Assembly: GCA_023957575.1 (NCBI GenBank)
Contig: JAMLGU010000005.1
Span: forward strand, 248,001 to 312,000
Direction of reading: 5' to 3'
From: Chitinophagaceae bacterium
GTDB taxonomy: Bacteria > Bacteroidota > Bacteroidia > Chitinophagales > Chitinophagaceae
DNA: 64,000 nt
Shown: in pieces, positions 17,699 to 27,238 of the stretch
Numbering within the stretch: the first letter of the stretch is position 1
Layout of the letters: every line of letters starts with the position of its first letter
The notes under the pieces: model-generated
Told to the model about the DNA's origin: nothing
What the model saw: only the letters and a program-made list of their open reading frames with translations
Databases searched by the model: none
Position numbers and translations under genes: made by a program

Positions 17699-19099
17699 AT
17701 GGTTTTAAGCAGAATCTGGTCGGCATTTATTATTATAGCGCTTGCAATGGCATTAGGTAAGTTTTTGTTTCAAAGCGGAGAGAAACAAATTTTCAGCCGC
17801 ATGGTTACCGGCAAAACAGGCGATACCACTTTTGTAAAATCGGTTGATTCGCTTGCCCTGCCAGCCACTGTTCACAGCCAACTGACGGGCGGCCATAATA
17901 TTGCTAACTGGGAGGGCAACAGTGTATCTAAAACAGAAAACGGATATACCGTATTTAAACTGCAAACCACCAACGGCGTATTCGAGACCACAAAGGATGC
18001 CGTCAATCTCTGCCTTAACCTTATTGGCATTATGGCTTTGTTTCTGGGTTTTATGAATATCGCAGAAAAAGCCGGAGGCATCCGATTTTTATCCAGAATT
18101 ATTGGTCCATTCTTCTCAAAAATATTTCCCGAAGTGCCCAAAGACCATCCGGCAATGGGACACATGGTTATGAATTTTTCGGCCAATTTATTAGGGTTGG
18201 ATAATGCAGCCACACCATTTGGCATCAAATCAATGGAAAGCCTGCAAACCCTCAATCCCAGTAAAGACAGGGCTACCAATGCGCAGGTGATGTTTATGTG
18301 CCTTCACGCCTCCGGCCTGACGCTTATTCCTACCACCATTATTGCAGACAGGGTAGCGCTCAAATCGCAATACCCAACTGAAGTGTTCATTCCACTAATG
18401 ATTGCCACTTTTGCTGCCACCATTGCTGCGCTAACCATTGTATCCCTCAAACAGAAAATCAATCTGTTTCAACCGGTAATATTAGCCTGGGTTTTGGGTA
18501 TCACTGCTGCCTTCAGCGGTTTGATTCTTTATATCAGAACATTAGATGCGCACGGCGTTACCCTATTTTCAAGCAGCCTTAGCAACGGATTGATACTTTT
18601 CATATTTATTGCCATCGTTCTGGGAGCATTATATAAAAAAACAGCCATTTTTGATGATTTTATTGACGGAGCCAAAGAAGGCTTCAATGTAGCCATAAAA
18701 ATCATCCCCTACTTAGTTGGCTTGTTGGTAGCTATCAGTCTGCTGCGCAACAGTGGCGCTTTCGACTTTGTAATGAGCGGCATAAAAGCGGTTTTCATGG
18801 CTTTCAATGGCGACACCCGAATTGTAGATGCGTTGCCCACCGCATTGCTTAAACCCTTTAGTGGCAGTGGTGCGCGTGCCATGATGATTGACACATTGAA
18901 AGTACATGGGCCCGATTCATTTGTGGCAAATCTGGCTTCAGTTTTCAGGGGTGCCGCAGATACCACTTTTTATATAATTGCAGTGTATTTTGGCGCTGTC
19001 AATATCAAAAATACCCGTTACTCCGTTGGCACCATGCTTCTTGCCGATTTGGCAGGAATCATTACCGCTATCGGAATCAGTTATTTGTTCTTTAGCTAA
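17699..19099 (+). CDS. SpmA/SpmB-type fused nucleoside-recognition (Gate) domain membrane protein
   Basis: A 466-residue inner-membrane protein with two Gate domains in tandem. The first half carries the SpmA-like stretch NLLGLDNAATPFGIKSME with NPSKDRATNAQVMF. The second half carries the SpmB-like segment GAKEGFNVAIKIIPYLVGLLVAISLL and SGSGARAMM. In spore formers spmA and spmB are separate genes for spore-core dehydration; non-sporulating Bacteroidota often keep a fused form whose role is unknown, possibly solute transport. A periplasmic loop of about 75 residues follows the first membrane segment. It is convergent with the carboxypeptidase-regulatory-domain gene, ending 17 bases from its stop. 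Confidence 0.82.
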   Translation: MVLSRIWSAFIIIALAMALGKFLFQSGEKQIFSRMVTGKTGDTTFVKSVDSLALPATVHSQLTGGHNIANWEGNSVSKTENGYTVFKLQTTNGVFETTKDAVNLCLNLIGIMALFLGFMNIAEKAGGIRFLSRIIGPFFSKIFPEVPKDHPAMGHMVMNFSANLLGLDNAATPFGIKSMESLQTLNPSKDRATNAQVMFMCLHASGLTLIPTTIIADRVALKSQYPTEVFIPLMIATFAATIAALTIVSLKQKINLFQPVILAWVLGITAAFSGLILYIRTLDAHGVTLFSSSLSNGLILFIFIAIVLGALYKKTAIFDDFIDGAKEGFNVAIKIIPYLVGLLVAISLLRNSGAFDFVMSGIKAVFMAFNGDTRIVDALPTALLKPFSGSGARAMMIDTLKVHGPDSFVANLASVFRGAADTTFYIIAVYFGAVNIKNTRYSVGTMLLADLAGIITAIGISYLFFS

Positions 19100-19116
19100 A
19101 GAAGTAGAAGATAAAC

Positions 19117-20367
19117 CTATTGTTGTTCCATTTTTTTGGTAATGCGCCGGATGGCCTTTTCAATAGCTTCTTCGGGTTCAATGATATTGTCTTTTCCCCA
19201 GAAATCTTCATCATAAAAAGCGCCCACTTCCCTGCTCATAATCATATTAGGCTTAAACCTTTCTGCGCCGGGGATTTTGGCTACATCTACCTCTCTCCTA
19301 TCGGTAATAGCCATTTCGGAAATGACGGTATAATTATTTCGAAACAACTTTCTTTTCCAGTCGCTCTTAAATTTTAGTTCAATTTTTAAATAGTTCAGAA
19401 AATATTTACCATCCTGTTCTTTATAAGTTACCAGATAATTGGTGCCTGTAGGAACAAAAATCATTCCCTGCGGCTTTTTCACAATAAACAAACGTGTGGC
19501 TTTTTCCAGGTCAGAAATGTCCATACTGAATTCGGCACGGGTAATGGCCAGATTATCCTGCTGAATATAAATTTTACCAAAATATAAAGGATAATCTAAT
19601 TTTCTTGCCGGTGCAAATTCGATAACATAATTGTGCTTGTCATCAATGGTTACAAAATCCAGAAACCGAAAGTGATAATTCTCCCAGTTAATTAGTTCGA
19701 TTCCAATTTCGGGGTTTTTTGCCACATCCAAATACAATAAAACCGCTGGTCCGCCTTGCAGCATCACATTGAGTGTATCTGCCTTTTTCACATTCACTCC
19801 TTTTCTCCCCTTGAAAATACTCACCTGGTCAAATCTGGGATCATCATAAGCCAATTTATAAATATCTACCACCGCTTCAGTTATAGAGATATAATCACGG
19901 CGTTGCCTGATACTTTCTCTGTAAAAACCCTTCATCATATTGGGGTTCAAACTATAATTCTTTTTGATTTTTTCATAAGCCTTCAAAACCACTTCTTTAG
20001 GGTCTGCCTTCAGAACATTAACACCGCCCAACTGAATAACCTGTGGTTCCAAAAGAATCGTTTTTTTTGCACCTGCATTTTCATTTACAGATATAGTTTT
20101 TGTCAAATAACTGATATGCGACACCGTAAAATACTTCGCATTGATGTCATTGGGAATTTTCAATATAAATTCTCCTTCGGAATTGGAAACCGTACCCACA
20201 GCCGTGCCCTTCACTGTAATTGCCGCATTGGCAATCCTTTCTTTATTTTGAGCATCCTTTATTTGTCCTTCAATGATTATTACATCCGATTGAGCTATCA
20301 GATTTCTTGAAACAGCAATCAAAAGAATAAAAATAATGAAGAGCCTCTTTCTTATACAAACTTTCAT
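19117..20367 (-). CDS. Secreted carboxypeptidase-like regulatory domain protein
   Basis: A 416-residue exported protein. From the ATG at 20367 there is a clear signal peptide (basic MKVCIRKR, a hydrophobic core, cleavage after LIAQ); the frame extends 24 codons upstream without signal character. Residues about 30-115 form a carboxypeptidase-D regulatory-like beta sandwich (IEGQIKDAQNKERIANAAITVKG type). The remaining 300 residues match a family common in Bacteroidota, with a conserved GFYRESIRQRRDYISITEAVV segment and beta-rich C-terminus ending in a short basic tail. It is probably outer-membrane associated. Function unknown; it is not a peptidase, because the regulatory domain alone has no catalytic residues. 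Confidence 0.65.
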   Translation of the reverse strand: MKVCIRKRLFIIFILLIAVSRNLIAQSDVIIIEGQIKDAQNKERIANAAITVKGTAVGTVSNSEGEFILKIPNDINAKYFTVSHISYLTKTISVNENAGAKKTILLEPQVIQLGGVNVLKADPKEVVLKAYEKIKKNYSLNPNMMKGFYRESIRQRRDYISITEAVVDIYKLAYDDPRFDQVSIFKGRKGVNVKKADTLNVMLQGGPAVLLYLDVAKNPEIGIELINWENYHFRFLDFVTIDDKHNYVIEFAPARKLDYPLYFGKIYIQQDNLAITRAEFSMDISDLEKATRLFIVKKPQGMIFVPTGTNYLVTYKEQDGKYFLNYLKIELKFKSDWKRKLFRNNYTVISEMAITDRREVDVAKIPGAERFKPNMIMSREVGAFYDEDFWGKDNIIEPEEAIEKAIRRITKKMEQQ

Positions 20368-20681
20368 AAAGTTAAATTTATTTAGTTGGCAAGATTCACA
20401 AACTCTTACTCGCATAAAGTTACTAAGAGTTCTACTCAAAAAAACAGATATTTGTCATATTCGTTCAAATAAAAAAAAGAAAGTTTCACTTTTTTCGTAC
20501 CTTTCAACAAATGAAAAATTCTGAAAATAGATTAAATTTTACTCGATGCTGCTTTCTGAAACAGCATTTGGACTTTTTGAACCACTGAACTGTCAACTAT
20601 TTTTCAGGAGAAATCAGCTTTCTTTTGCTCATTTTTCCGATGTAGGTAAATTTCATTTAACCAATTGAAAATTAATTAATT
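20368..20681. other. Divergent intergenic region before the aminotransferase gene
   Basis: 314 bases between two divergent genes. TACCTTTC at 20499-20506 on the plus strand is one base off the TAnnTTTG element and could serve the ornithine aminotransferase gene. No RNA gene, hairpin terminator or repeat is seen. Confidence 0.35.
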
Positions 20682-21899
20682 ATGCAATATCCAGAGTATT
20701 ATATTTCACTCGAAGACAAATACGGAGCACACAATTATCATCCGCTGCCTGTAGTACTAACCAGAGGGCAGGGCGTTCACCTTTGGGATGTAGAAGGAAA
20801 AAGGTATTATGATTTTTTGAGTGGCTACTCCGCAGTGAACCAGGGGCATTGCCATCCCAAGATTGTAGATGCTTTTGTAAAACAAGCACATCAATTAACA
20901 CTCACCAGCCGGGCTTTTTATAATGACAAATTAGGTGAGTTTGAAAAATACATTACGGAGCTTTTAGGTTATGATAAAGTTTTACCCATGAATACCGGTG
21001 TGGAAGCGGTGGAAACAGGCATCAAGCTTTGTCGCAAGTGGGCCTATGAAGTGAAAGGTATTCCTGAAAATGAAGCTGTCATTATTGTGTGCGACCATAA
21101 TTTTCATGGACGCACCTCTACAGTTATTTCATTTAGCAGCGATCCCGATTCAAAGGCGAATTTTGGCCCTTACATGGGAGGTTTTTTGACCATACCTTAT
21201 AATAATCCTGAGGCTTTAGCTGAAGCATTAAAATATAAAAATATTGCAGGGTTTTTAGTCGAGCCCATTCAGGGCGAAGCAGGTGTCATTGTGCCAGATG
21301 AAGGTTATTTGTCAACCGCAAAAAAATTGTGCGAAGAAAATCAGGTGCTCTTTATTGCGGATGAAATTCAAACAGGGCTTTGTCGTACCGGCAAAATGCT
21401 CTGCTGCGACCATGAGGATGTGAAGCCGGATATTTTGCTACTGGGTAAAGCGCTCAGTGGCGGCATGATGCCTGTGAGCGCTGTATTGACCAATGATGAA
21501 ATCATGCTGACTATAAAACCTGGTCAGCATGGATCCACTTATGGCGGAAATCCTTTGGCCTGCGTTACCGCCATTGCTTCATTAGCAGTTTTGGAGGAAG
21601 AAAAAATGGCTGATAATGCAATGGCGCTTGGTGAATATTTCAGAGAGGAGTTAGTAAAAATCAACTCCCCCTTCATCAGCGCTGTGCGTGGAAAAGGACT
21701 ATTAAATGCAATTGAAATAAAAAGTAAAGATGCAGAAGCAGCCTGGAAATTATGTTTATTGCTGAAGGAAGAAGGCCTGTTGGCCAAACCTACACACGGT
21801 GATAAAATTCGTTTTGCGCCTCCACTTTGTATAACGAAAAAACAGATAACCGAATGTATTGGGATAATTAAAAATTCGCTTGAGAAATTAGAAGAATAG
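20682..21899 (+). CDS. rocD: Ornithine--oxo-acid aminotransferase
   Basis: A 405-residue class III PLP aminotransferase. It opens with [21 protein letters not shown], the region typical of ornithine delta-aminotransferase. [29 protein letters not shown] and [12 protein letters not shown] follow, and the PLP-binding lysine lies in [12 protein letters not shown] (about residue 260). The enzyme transfers the delta-amino group of ornithine to 2-oxoglutarate, giving glutamate semialdehyde on the way to proline or glutamate. Full length, cytoplasmic. It stands alone, ending 5 bases from the stop of a convergent small membrane protein gene. Confidence 0.94.
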   Translation: MQYPEYYISLEDKYGAHNYHPLPVVLTRGQGVHLWDVEGKRYYDFLSGYSAVNQGHCHPKIVDAFVKQAHQLTLTSRAFYNDKLGEFEKYITELLGYDKVLPMNTGVEAVETGIKLCRKWAYEVKGIPENEAVIIVCDHNFHGRTSTVISFSSDPDSKANFGPYMGGFLTIPYNNPEALAEALKYKNIAGFLVEPIQGEAGVIVPDEGYLSTAKKLCEENQVLFIADEIQTGLCRTGKMLCCDHEDVKPDILLLGKALSGGMMPVSAVLTNDEIMLTIKPGQHGSTYGGNPLACVTAIASLAVLEEEKMADNAMALGEYFREELVKINSPFISAVRGKGLLNAIEIKSKDAEAAWKLCLLLKEEGLLAKPTHGDKIRFAPPLCITKKQITECIGIIKNSLEKLEE

Positions 21900-21904
21900 T
21901 GTAG

Positions 21905-22324
21905 TTATAATTCTTCATCTCCATCATCCACAGTTTCAGATACCGGAATTTTCATATTGGGAAGCATGGCCGTTATCAATAAAACCATTGAAGCAAAAAG
22001 TACCAAATAAAGGCCTGTTTGTTTTACAGGGCACTCGCCTGCTTCGCATCCGCCCAAAACTATAAAGTTTTTAATAGCCCAGGCTAAGTTGAGGGCCGCC
22101 AAAAAAATATTTGTCCTCTTGGCCCATAGCTTTGGCACAAAAGTGAAAATAACAATAATAGCCGTCAGAAAAAAATGGATATAGCCGGGTTTCCCAAAAC
22201 GAGTACCCTCGGTATCAACGCCCGACAGGGTTAGTTCAGGGTTTTCTATTATTACCCAGGGCATAAAGCAGGCAATCACTAATGTGAAACCGGCCACCAA
22301 AGCTATCCATTGCGAATTATTCAT
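21905..22324 (-). CDS. Small membrane protein, four predicted TM segments
   Basis: A 139-residue hydrophobic protein. The ATG at 22324 is preferred to an upstream TTG. Four membrane segments are visible (about residues 7-25, 47-65, 72-90 and 106-124). A CEAGEC pair of cysteines lies in the loop between the third and fourth segments and could be a disulfide or metal site outside the membrane. The C-terminus is an acidic tail (DDGDEEL). No family is recognised with confidence. It is followed on the minus strand by nothing co-directional nearby and is convergent with the aminotransferase gene. Confidence 0.6.
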   Translation of the reverse strand: MNNSQWIALVAGFTLVIACFMPWVIIENPELTLSGVDTEGTRFGKPGYIHFFLTAIIVIFTFVPKLWAKRTNIFLAALNLAWAIKNFIVLGGCEAGECPVKQTGLYLVLFASMVLLITAMLPNMKIPVSETVDDGDEEL

Positions 22325-22359
22325 TACCTGCAAAATAACTATTGCTTTGCTGTATTGCC

Positions 22360-22386
22360 AAAAAAAGCGCTTTGAAAAAGCGCTTT
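22360..22386 (-). terminator. Rho-independent terminator after the outer-membrane protein gene
   Basis: A 10-bp self-complementary stem AAAGCGCTTT repeated around a 3-base loop (22364-22386), followed on the minus strand by seven T residues. It lies 22 bases past the stop at 22409. Confidence 0.82.
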
Positions 22387-22408
22387 CTAAAAAAATTTTC
22401 TAAAATCA

Positions 22409-23053
22409 TTAGAAATAAACAATTCCGCTCACTCCTAAATTTCTCCCAGTCATTTTTCCAAAAGCCGTTTTTGAAAAATCGGTTGCGTTATCCGTCAGGC
22501 CCAATTCGTATTGAACATGCAAGCCTACACGTTTATTAAATTTGAGACCGGCACCCACATTCAAACCACTTTCCACTCTTTTCAAATGCGACTTATTGTC
22601 GCTTCCCCAATTAATATCGACATTGTCATTAAAAATACCCAATGGCGTTCCGCTTGTCTTAATTTTTCCACCAATGCCCACACCTACATACGGACCTGCT
22701 CCTGCATATACTTTAACCGCCTGGCTTATTGGAAAATTCACATTCAGTGTAAAAGGAACTTCTAAATAAAGTGGTTTAATCTCTAAATTGCCCACATTAC
22801 TTTCATATTTACCGCCTTTTCCTGCAATTTCCAATCCTGTTCTTACTGTTAAAGCAGGAGCCAAATCAATATCGGCTACAACACCTGCATTGAAAGAAGA
22901 CAAATTTTTTGAGGTATAACCTCCCTTTTCAGCCACTAATTTAGAGGCATTGTAACCGCCTTTGATACCGAACTGTGTTTGTGCGCTCACAAAACCTACT
23001 GAAAGTGTTAAGAATAACATACCTGTAATTAACTTACGCATCATTTTTTTCAT
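22409..23053 (-). CDS. Outer-membrane beta-barrel (porin-family) protein
   Basis: A 214-residue protein with a signal peptide (cleavage after SAQ near residue 25) and the FGIKGGYNASK opening typical of the small outer-membrane beta-barrel family (PF13568-like) abundant in Bacteroidota. Alternating hydrophobic strands, a GAGPYVGVGIGGKI turn-rich middle and the terminal aromatic residue of GIVYF support an eight-strand barrel. Function unknown; such proteins are usually structural or adhesive. It is monocistronic, with its own strong terminator. The ATG at 23053 is followed by two more in-frame Met codons at residues 4-5. Confidence 0.85.
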   Translation of the reverse strand: MKKMMRKLITGMLFLTLSVGFVSAQTQFGIKGGYNASKLVAEKGGYTSKNLSSFNAGVVADIDLAPALTVRTGLEIAGKGGKYESNVGNLEIKPLYLEVPFTLNVNFPISQAVKVYAGAGPYVGVGIGGKIKTSGTPLGIFNDNVDINWGSDNKSHLKRVESGLNVGAGLKFNKRVGLHVQYELGLTDNATDFSKTAFGKMTGRNLGVSGIVYF

Positions 23054-23309
23054 TTTAGTTAAGAATTAAATTTTCATATACCCTATTCATAAAAATTGTG
23101 CCAAACATTTTTCGCTGCCATCATTTTATGATTTTCTTGATTTGACTCAATGGATAAATTAACATTTACACCACAGTCTTTAATAATTCTATTGATAGTG
23201 ATTTTAATTTATTTTTAAATATTCTTTTTATTTTCCCCAAACCCCTTAAAAAATATTTATTTTGCAACTCTAAAGAAGCGCCGAGCATCTGACAGATTGA
23301 CAATTTATT

Positions 23310-23885
23310 TTGGCAAAAATTTTTAAAATACAAACAACCGATTCTTCATCAGACGAAATGCTGGTGGAGAAATACAAATTGAACGGTAATCAGGAGGCGC
23401 TGGCTACCCTTTTTTTGAGGTATAGCGACTTGTTGTATGGCGTTTGCCTCAAATATTTGGAAGATGAAGAAGAAGCCAAAGATGCAGTAATGAATATTTA
23501 CCATGAACTGTTAAAAAAGCTTCCCCTACACGATGTTCAGAATTTTAAAAGTTGGCTATATGTACTGGCCAAAAACCATTGCCTGATGCAATTGCGTGCA
23601 ACCAAAAAGAATATAACTGTAAGTTTTGAGAATCAAAGTGTGCAATCTGAGGCATTTTTGCATCTTGACAATATCATGGAGAAGGAAGAAACCTTCAGAA
23701 AGTTAGAAAAATGTTTGGAAACCTTATCTGAGGAGCAAAAATTAAGTGTAGAACTGTTTTATTATCAGCATAAATGCTATAATGAAATTGCGGCGGCAAC
23801 AGGGATGGATTGGAACAAAGTGAGAAGTTTGATACAAAACGGAAGAAGGAATTTAAAAATTTGCATGGAAAAAAATGTCAACTGA
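23310..23885 (+). CDS. ECF-like sigma-70 family RNA polymerase sigma factor
   Basis: A 191-residue sigma factor. Region 2 is LFLRYSDLLYGVCLKYLEDEEEAKDAVMNIYHELLKKL and the following INFKSWLY-type helix. Region 4 lies at about 130-180 with a helix-turn-helix around CYNEIAAATGMDWNKVRSLIQNGRRNL. The reading frame opens at a TTG; the first ATG (23358) would cut into region 2, so the TTG start is kept. The stop overlaps the next gene by 11 bases, so the two are translationally coupled, as expected for a sigma factor and its membrane-bound inhibitor. It would direct RNA polymerase to a small regulon when released. Confidence 0.88.
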   Translation: MAKIFKIQTTDSSSDEMLVEKYKLNGNQEALATLFLRYSDLLYGVCLKYLEDEEEAKDAVMNIYHELLKKLPLHDVQNFKSWLYVLAKNHCLMQLRATKKNITVSFENQSVQSEAFLHLDNIMEKEETFRKLEKCLETLSEEQKLSVELFYYQHKCYNEIAAATGMDWNKVRSLIQNGRRNLKICMEKNVN

Positions 23886-24930
23886 GCATACATATCATTA
23901 TACGGCAGCAGATATCCGGCGATATCTGAGCGGTAGCATGACTGCTCAGGAGATGCACTCCCTTGAGAAAACAGCCCTGAACGACCCCATGCTTGCTGAT
24001 GCCATAGATGGTTATAGAAATGCCCACTTAGATACAACCAAAAAACATTTAAACGAAATCAATGCCCTTCTTCAAAACACAGAGTTGAAGGCGCATGTGG
24101 TATCTTTTAAACAAGAAGTATCCAAAAAGCAATGGCGGCGCTGGATAGCAGCAGCTTCTGTCTTTGGTATTCTTGCTTTTTCCGCCTGGTTTTTTATCAA
24201 TCAGACCGCAAAAAATGAGGCTCAAATTGCCCAAGCCGCAACAGAAAAGCAAGAAATAATTTCAGAAAAGAATGAAAACAATAAAACTGCGCCTGCTTCC
24301 ATTGGTCAGGAGCAAGCGGAGACTAAAGAAACATCTGAAATAGGAGAAAAAAAGTCCACTGCCTTAAAAACAACGGCAAAAACTGAAAAGTCAAAAGTTG
24401 AATTGAGTAAAGAAATTGCTGCTTCAGAAGCACCTTTGAACAAACCACAGGCAACAATGATGAGCGACCAGAAAGCAGTGGCTTCACAGCCTGTGGCGCA
24501 AAACAGCAGAATGTTAAGGACCGCTGCATCCCACGCAGATACCACAGCCATAGTTGTTCAAAAAGGTGACACAAGTATTGAAAATGAAGTAGTGGTTGTC
24601 GGTTTCGGCAAACAAAAAAAAGAAGTTGCCGGTGTGATTTCAAAATCTGAAGCCGAAACCAAAACCCCAAACTCAGTTCCAATTCCGATTGGCGGCTGGA
24701 ATCGTTTTTATGAAAATATATATAAAACACTGAAAGTCAATCCTCAAAAAGCCACTAAGCTATTGCAAATCAAGTTCGATATTGAAAATGCTACACCTGT
24801 AAGATTCGAAGTACTACAATCTCCGGATTCAAATATTTCCAGTAAGGTTATCCGGCTTATCAAATCAGGACCTAAGTGGGAAAATTATCAGGCGGTGCCT
24901 AAGGCCGAAGTGAAGTTGAAAGTAGAATAA
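23875..24930 (+). CDS. Membrane anti-sigma-like protein with SusC-type signature and TonB-C-like end
   Basis: A 351-residue protein with one membrane segment (about 90-108). The cytoplasmic N-terminal 85 residues are helical and begin YTAADIRRYLSGSMTAQEMHSLEKTALNDP, a typical opening for Bacteroidota anti-sigma proteins. The periplasmic part is a Lys/Glu/Ala-rich linker (110-235), then ENEVVVVGFGKQKKEVAGV (about 235-253), nearly the SusC/RagA plug signature, and a C-terminal domain (about 270-350) resembling TonB-C (IKFDIENATPVRFEVLQSPD, RLIKSGPKW). The gene overlaps the sigma factor by 11 bases. Inference: it holds the sigma factor at the membrane and senses TonB-linked events at the outer membrane. 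This combination is noteworthy. Confidence 0.7.
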   Translation: MSTEHTYHYTAADIRRYLSGSMTAQEMHSLEKTALNDPMLADAIDGYRNAHLDTTKKHLNEINALLQNTELKAHVVSFKQEVSKKQWRRWIAAASVFGILAFSAWFFINQTAKNEAQIAQAATEKQEIISEKNENNKTAPASIGQEQAETKETSEIGEKKSTALKTTAKTEKSKVELSKEIAASEAPLNKPQATMMSDQKAVASQPVAQNSRMLRTAASHADTTAIVVQKGDTSIENEVVVVGFGKQKKEVAGVISKSEAETKTPNSVPIPIGGWNRFYENIYKTLKVNPQKATKLLQIKFDIENATPVRFEVLQSPDSNISSKVIRLIKSGPKWENYQAVPKAEVKLKVE

Positions 24931-25078
24931 TGAAACAACCATCATTTTTAACTTGCTCGTTTCGCCATGCTAAATATTCTACAAATGTGATTAATGGTTG
25001 CAGCAGAAAACTTAACTTAGCAATGCCAAATCAGATTGAAATGCTATTGTTTGCAACAATCAGGAAAGGAAATATTTT

Positions 25079-25873
25079 ATGAACGATTTAGAATTTAAAA
25101 TTATACAAATTGATTTATTGAAAGAGTTTTGTAAGCGCATTGATAAAGATTTATCCGACAAAATTACTCAATTAAAAGATGTCGAAATTTCTACCAAAAA
25201 TTTTGACTTTTACACTTTCGTCTCCGTCATTGCATCTTCCCGAATAGAGGGTGAAAAATTAGAAGTGGACAGTTATATTAAACACAAAATGTTCAATATT
25301 GAATTTAAGCCAGATTTGGTTCAAAAACCAAATGATTTATTTAATGCCTATTTGTTTGCCAAAAAAAATGAATTAACAAAAACCAATTTTTCTGAGGCAC
25401 ATGCACTATTAACAAAACATCTGTTACCAGAATCTAAGCAAGGGGTATTACGAACAGGCAATATGATTATTTTGGAACATAATACCGGCCGCATCCAATA
25501 TGAAGCGCCTATCGTATCCGTAATGTCAAAATCACACGATTTGCTATGGAATGACATAGAACTGCTTCTAAAAAATGAAAAACTCAGCCATCAGGAAATA
25601 TTTTATTATGCTTCTTTTATTCATCTGATTTTGGCAAACATCCACCCTTTTGAAGATGGGAATGGCAGAGCAGGGCGCTTAATTGAAAAATGGTTTATAG
25701 CACAAAAACTTGGGGAAAAAGCATGGTTTTTACAAAGTGAATTATACTATTATAAACATGTGAACGACTATTATAAAAATCTGAACAGGTTGGGAATATT
25801 TTATGAACAATTAGATTATTCAAAAGCGCTTCCATTTTTGTTAATGTCGGCTGAAGCATTAACCCAAAAATAA
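25079..25873 (+). CDS. Fic-domain protein (AMPylase-type) with N-terminal inhibitory helix
   Basis: A 264-residue Fic protein. The catalytic loop HPFEDGNGRAGR is intact at residues 189-200, with His189 as the base. Residues 53-58 read SSRIEG, matching the (S/T)xxxE(G/N) inhibitory motif, so this is probably a self-inhibited class II Fic protein in which Glu57 blocks ATP. The target-binding flap lies around residue 135 (TGRIQYEAP). Such enzymes transfer AMP to Tyr, Ser or Thr of target proteins. No antitoxin or partner gene is adjacent, consistent with built-in inhibition. The target is unknown. A short intergenic gap separates it from the anti-sigma gene. Confidence 0.88.
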   Translation: MNDLEFKIIQIDLLKEFCKRIDKDLSDKITQLKDVEISTKNFDFYTFVSVIASSRIEGEKLEVDSYIKHKMFNIEFKPDLVQKPNDLFNAYLFAKKNELTKTNFSEAHALLTKHLLPESKQGVLRTGNMIILEHNTGRIQYEAPIVSVMSKSHDLLWNDIELLLKNEKLSHQEIFYYASFIHLILANIHPFEDGNGRAGRLIEKWFIAQKLGEKAWFLQSELYYYKHVNDYYKNLNRLGIFYEQLDYSKALPFLLMSAEALTQK

Positions 25874-25949
25874 AAATGCAACTGAAAATATTTAAAACCC
25901 GCTGAAAGGTAATTTCAGTGAAGCCAAATCTCAGCATATCAGTATGCGC

Positions 25950-26630
25950 TTATGCTGCTATAACCTTACGCGCCATTTTTAGAGCTACCTCTAATTGCTC
26001 ATCCGGTGTCAGATTTGTATTATCCAATACTAAAGCATCCTCCGCCTGACGCAAGGGGCTTACCTCGCGATGCGAGTCAATATAATCGCGCATTTCAATA
26101 TTCTCGGCCACTTCTTCAAGCGTGATATTCGGGTTTTTTGCATACAATTCTTTAAACCTTCTTTCAATCCTCACAGCATTATCGGCAGTCATGAAAATTT
26201 TCAGTTCAGCATCAGGAAATACCACAGTGCCAATGTCCCTGCCATCCATAATAATTCCTTTCTTTTCACCCATTTTTTGTTGTTGCGCCACTGCAAATTC
26301 TCTTACTTCACGAATAGCAGCAACCTCGCTTACTTTTTCTGCCACTAATAAATCTCTGATCAGGTATTCTACATTCTCGTCGTTGAGATACATGTCTGCC
26401 TGCCGGGTATTTTCATTGTATCTGAAATCCAATTCAATTTCGGACAAAGCATTGTTTATTTCATGCGGCTTGTCGAAATCCACGCTTTGCCTTAAAAAAT
26501 AAAGTGTGATGGCTCTATACATAGCTCCGCTATCCACATAAATATAATCCAACTCTTTGGCCAATTGTTTCGCCATTGTGCTTTTTCCACAACTGGACCA
26601 GCCGTCTATAGCTATAATAATTTTTCTCAT
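25950..26630 (-). CDS. cmk: (d)CMP kinase
   Basis: A 226-residue cytidylate kinase. GWSSCGKSTMAK is the P-loop, YVDSGAMYRAIT follows, and DGRDIGTVVFPDAELKIF and RRFKEL are typical of the family. It phosphorylates CMP and dCMP with ATP in nucleotide salvage and synthesis. The ATG at 26630 is chosen instead of a TTG four codons upstream because it places the P-loop at the normal distance. Full length, cytoplasmic. The phosphoribosyltransferase gene upstream on the same strand ends 34 bases before it and may share a transcript. Confidence 0.95.
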   Translation of the reverse strand: MRKIIIAIDGWSSCGKSTMAKQLAKELDYIYVDSGAMYRAITLYFLRQSVDFDKPHEINNALSEIELDFRYNENTRQADMYLNDENVEYLIRDLLVAEKVSEVAAIREVREFAVAQQQKMGEKKGIIMDGRDIGTVVFPDAELKIFMTADNAVRIERRFKELYAKNPNITLEEVAENIEMRDYIDSHREVSPLRQAEDALVLDNTNLTPDEQLEVALKMARKVIAA

Positions 26631-26664
26631 ATTCGATGGCAAGATAAGAATTTATTTACACTCA

Positions 26665-27165
26665 TCAACTCAAATATGCTCTTGTTATTTTTTCGCCACT
26701 CACTTCCACAATGATATGCTCCTGCAAAGTGGTTGAAAGAGAAAGTCCTTTAAAATCAGGACTTATTGGAAACTGAGTGTGCGACCTTTCTACCAATACT
26801 AAAGTACTTATTTTTTTGGGTTGAAAACTTAAAAACGGTTTCATAGCGTATAAGAGGGTTCTGCCGCTATTGGTTACATCGTCAATAATGATGATAATTT
26901 TATTGTCAAAATCCATTTGCCGACTCAGTGTTATCTCTTCAGGCTTTTCTTTATCCATTGATAATGAAAGTATTTGCACATTGATATCGCTATTATTTTC
27001 TATAAAATTTTTGATCTTTGCAGCCAACACCATTCCATTAGACTCGATGCCCACTAATATCAATTCCTGTTCATCAAAATTGTTTTCAATTATTTCCAAA
27101 GACAGCCTGTTCAGCTTTTTCGAAATCACATCTTCTGTCAATATATATTTATTTTTATCGGACAT
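26665..27165 (-). CDS. PyrR-like phosphoribosyltransferase
   Basis: A 166-residue type I phosphoribosyltransferase fold. The PRPP-binding motif is IIIIDDVTNSGRTLLYA (about residues 90-106), and an LVGIESNGMVLAAKI loop lies near residue 40. Length and arrangement are close to PyrR or the hypoxanthine/uracil PRTase group. No pyrimidine operon is next to it, so a regulatory PyrR role cannot be claimed. It lies directly upstream of the cytidylate kinase gene on the same strand, which fits pyrimidine metabolism. Substrate uncertain. Confidence 0.8.
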   Translation of the reverse strand: MSDKNKYILTEDVISKKLNRLSLEIIENNFDEQELILVGIESNGMVLAAKIKNFIENNSDINVQILSLSMDKEKPEEITLSRQMDFDNKIIIIIDDVTNSGRTLLYAMKPFLSFQPKKISTLVLVERSHTQFPISPDFKGLSLSTTLQEHIIVEVSGEKITRAYLS

Positions 27166-27238
27166 ATCTTACTTTTATGCAAATTATTTAATTCATAAAA
27201 TAAACAAACCGTAAATTAGCACTTGTAATTGAAACAAT

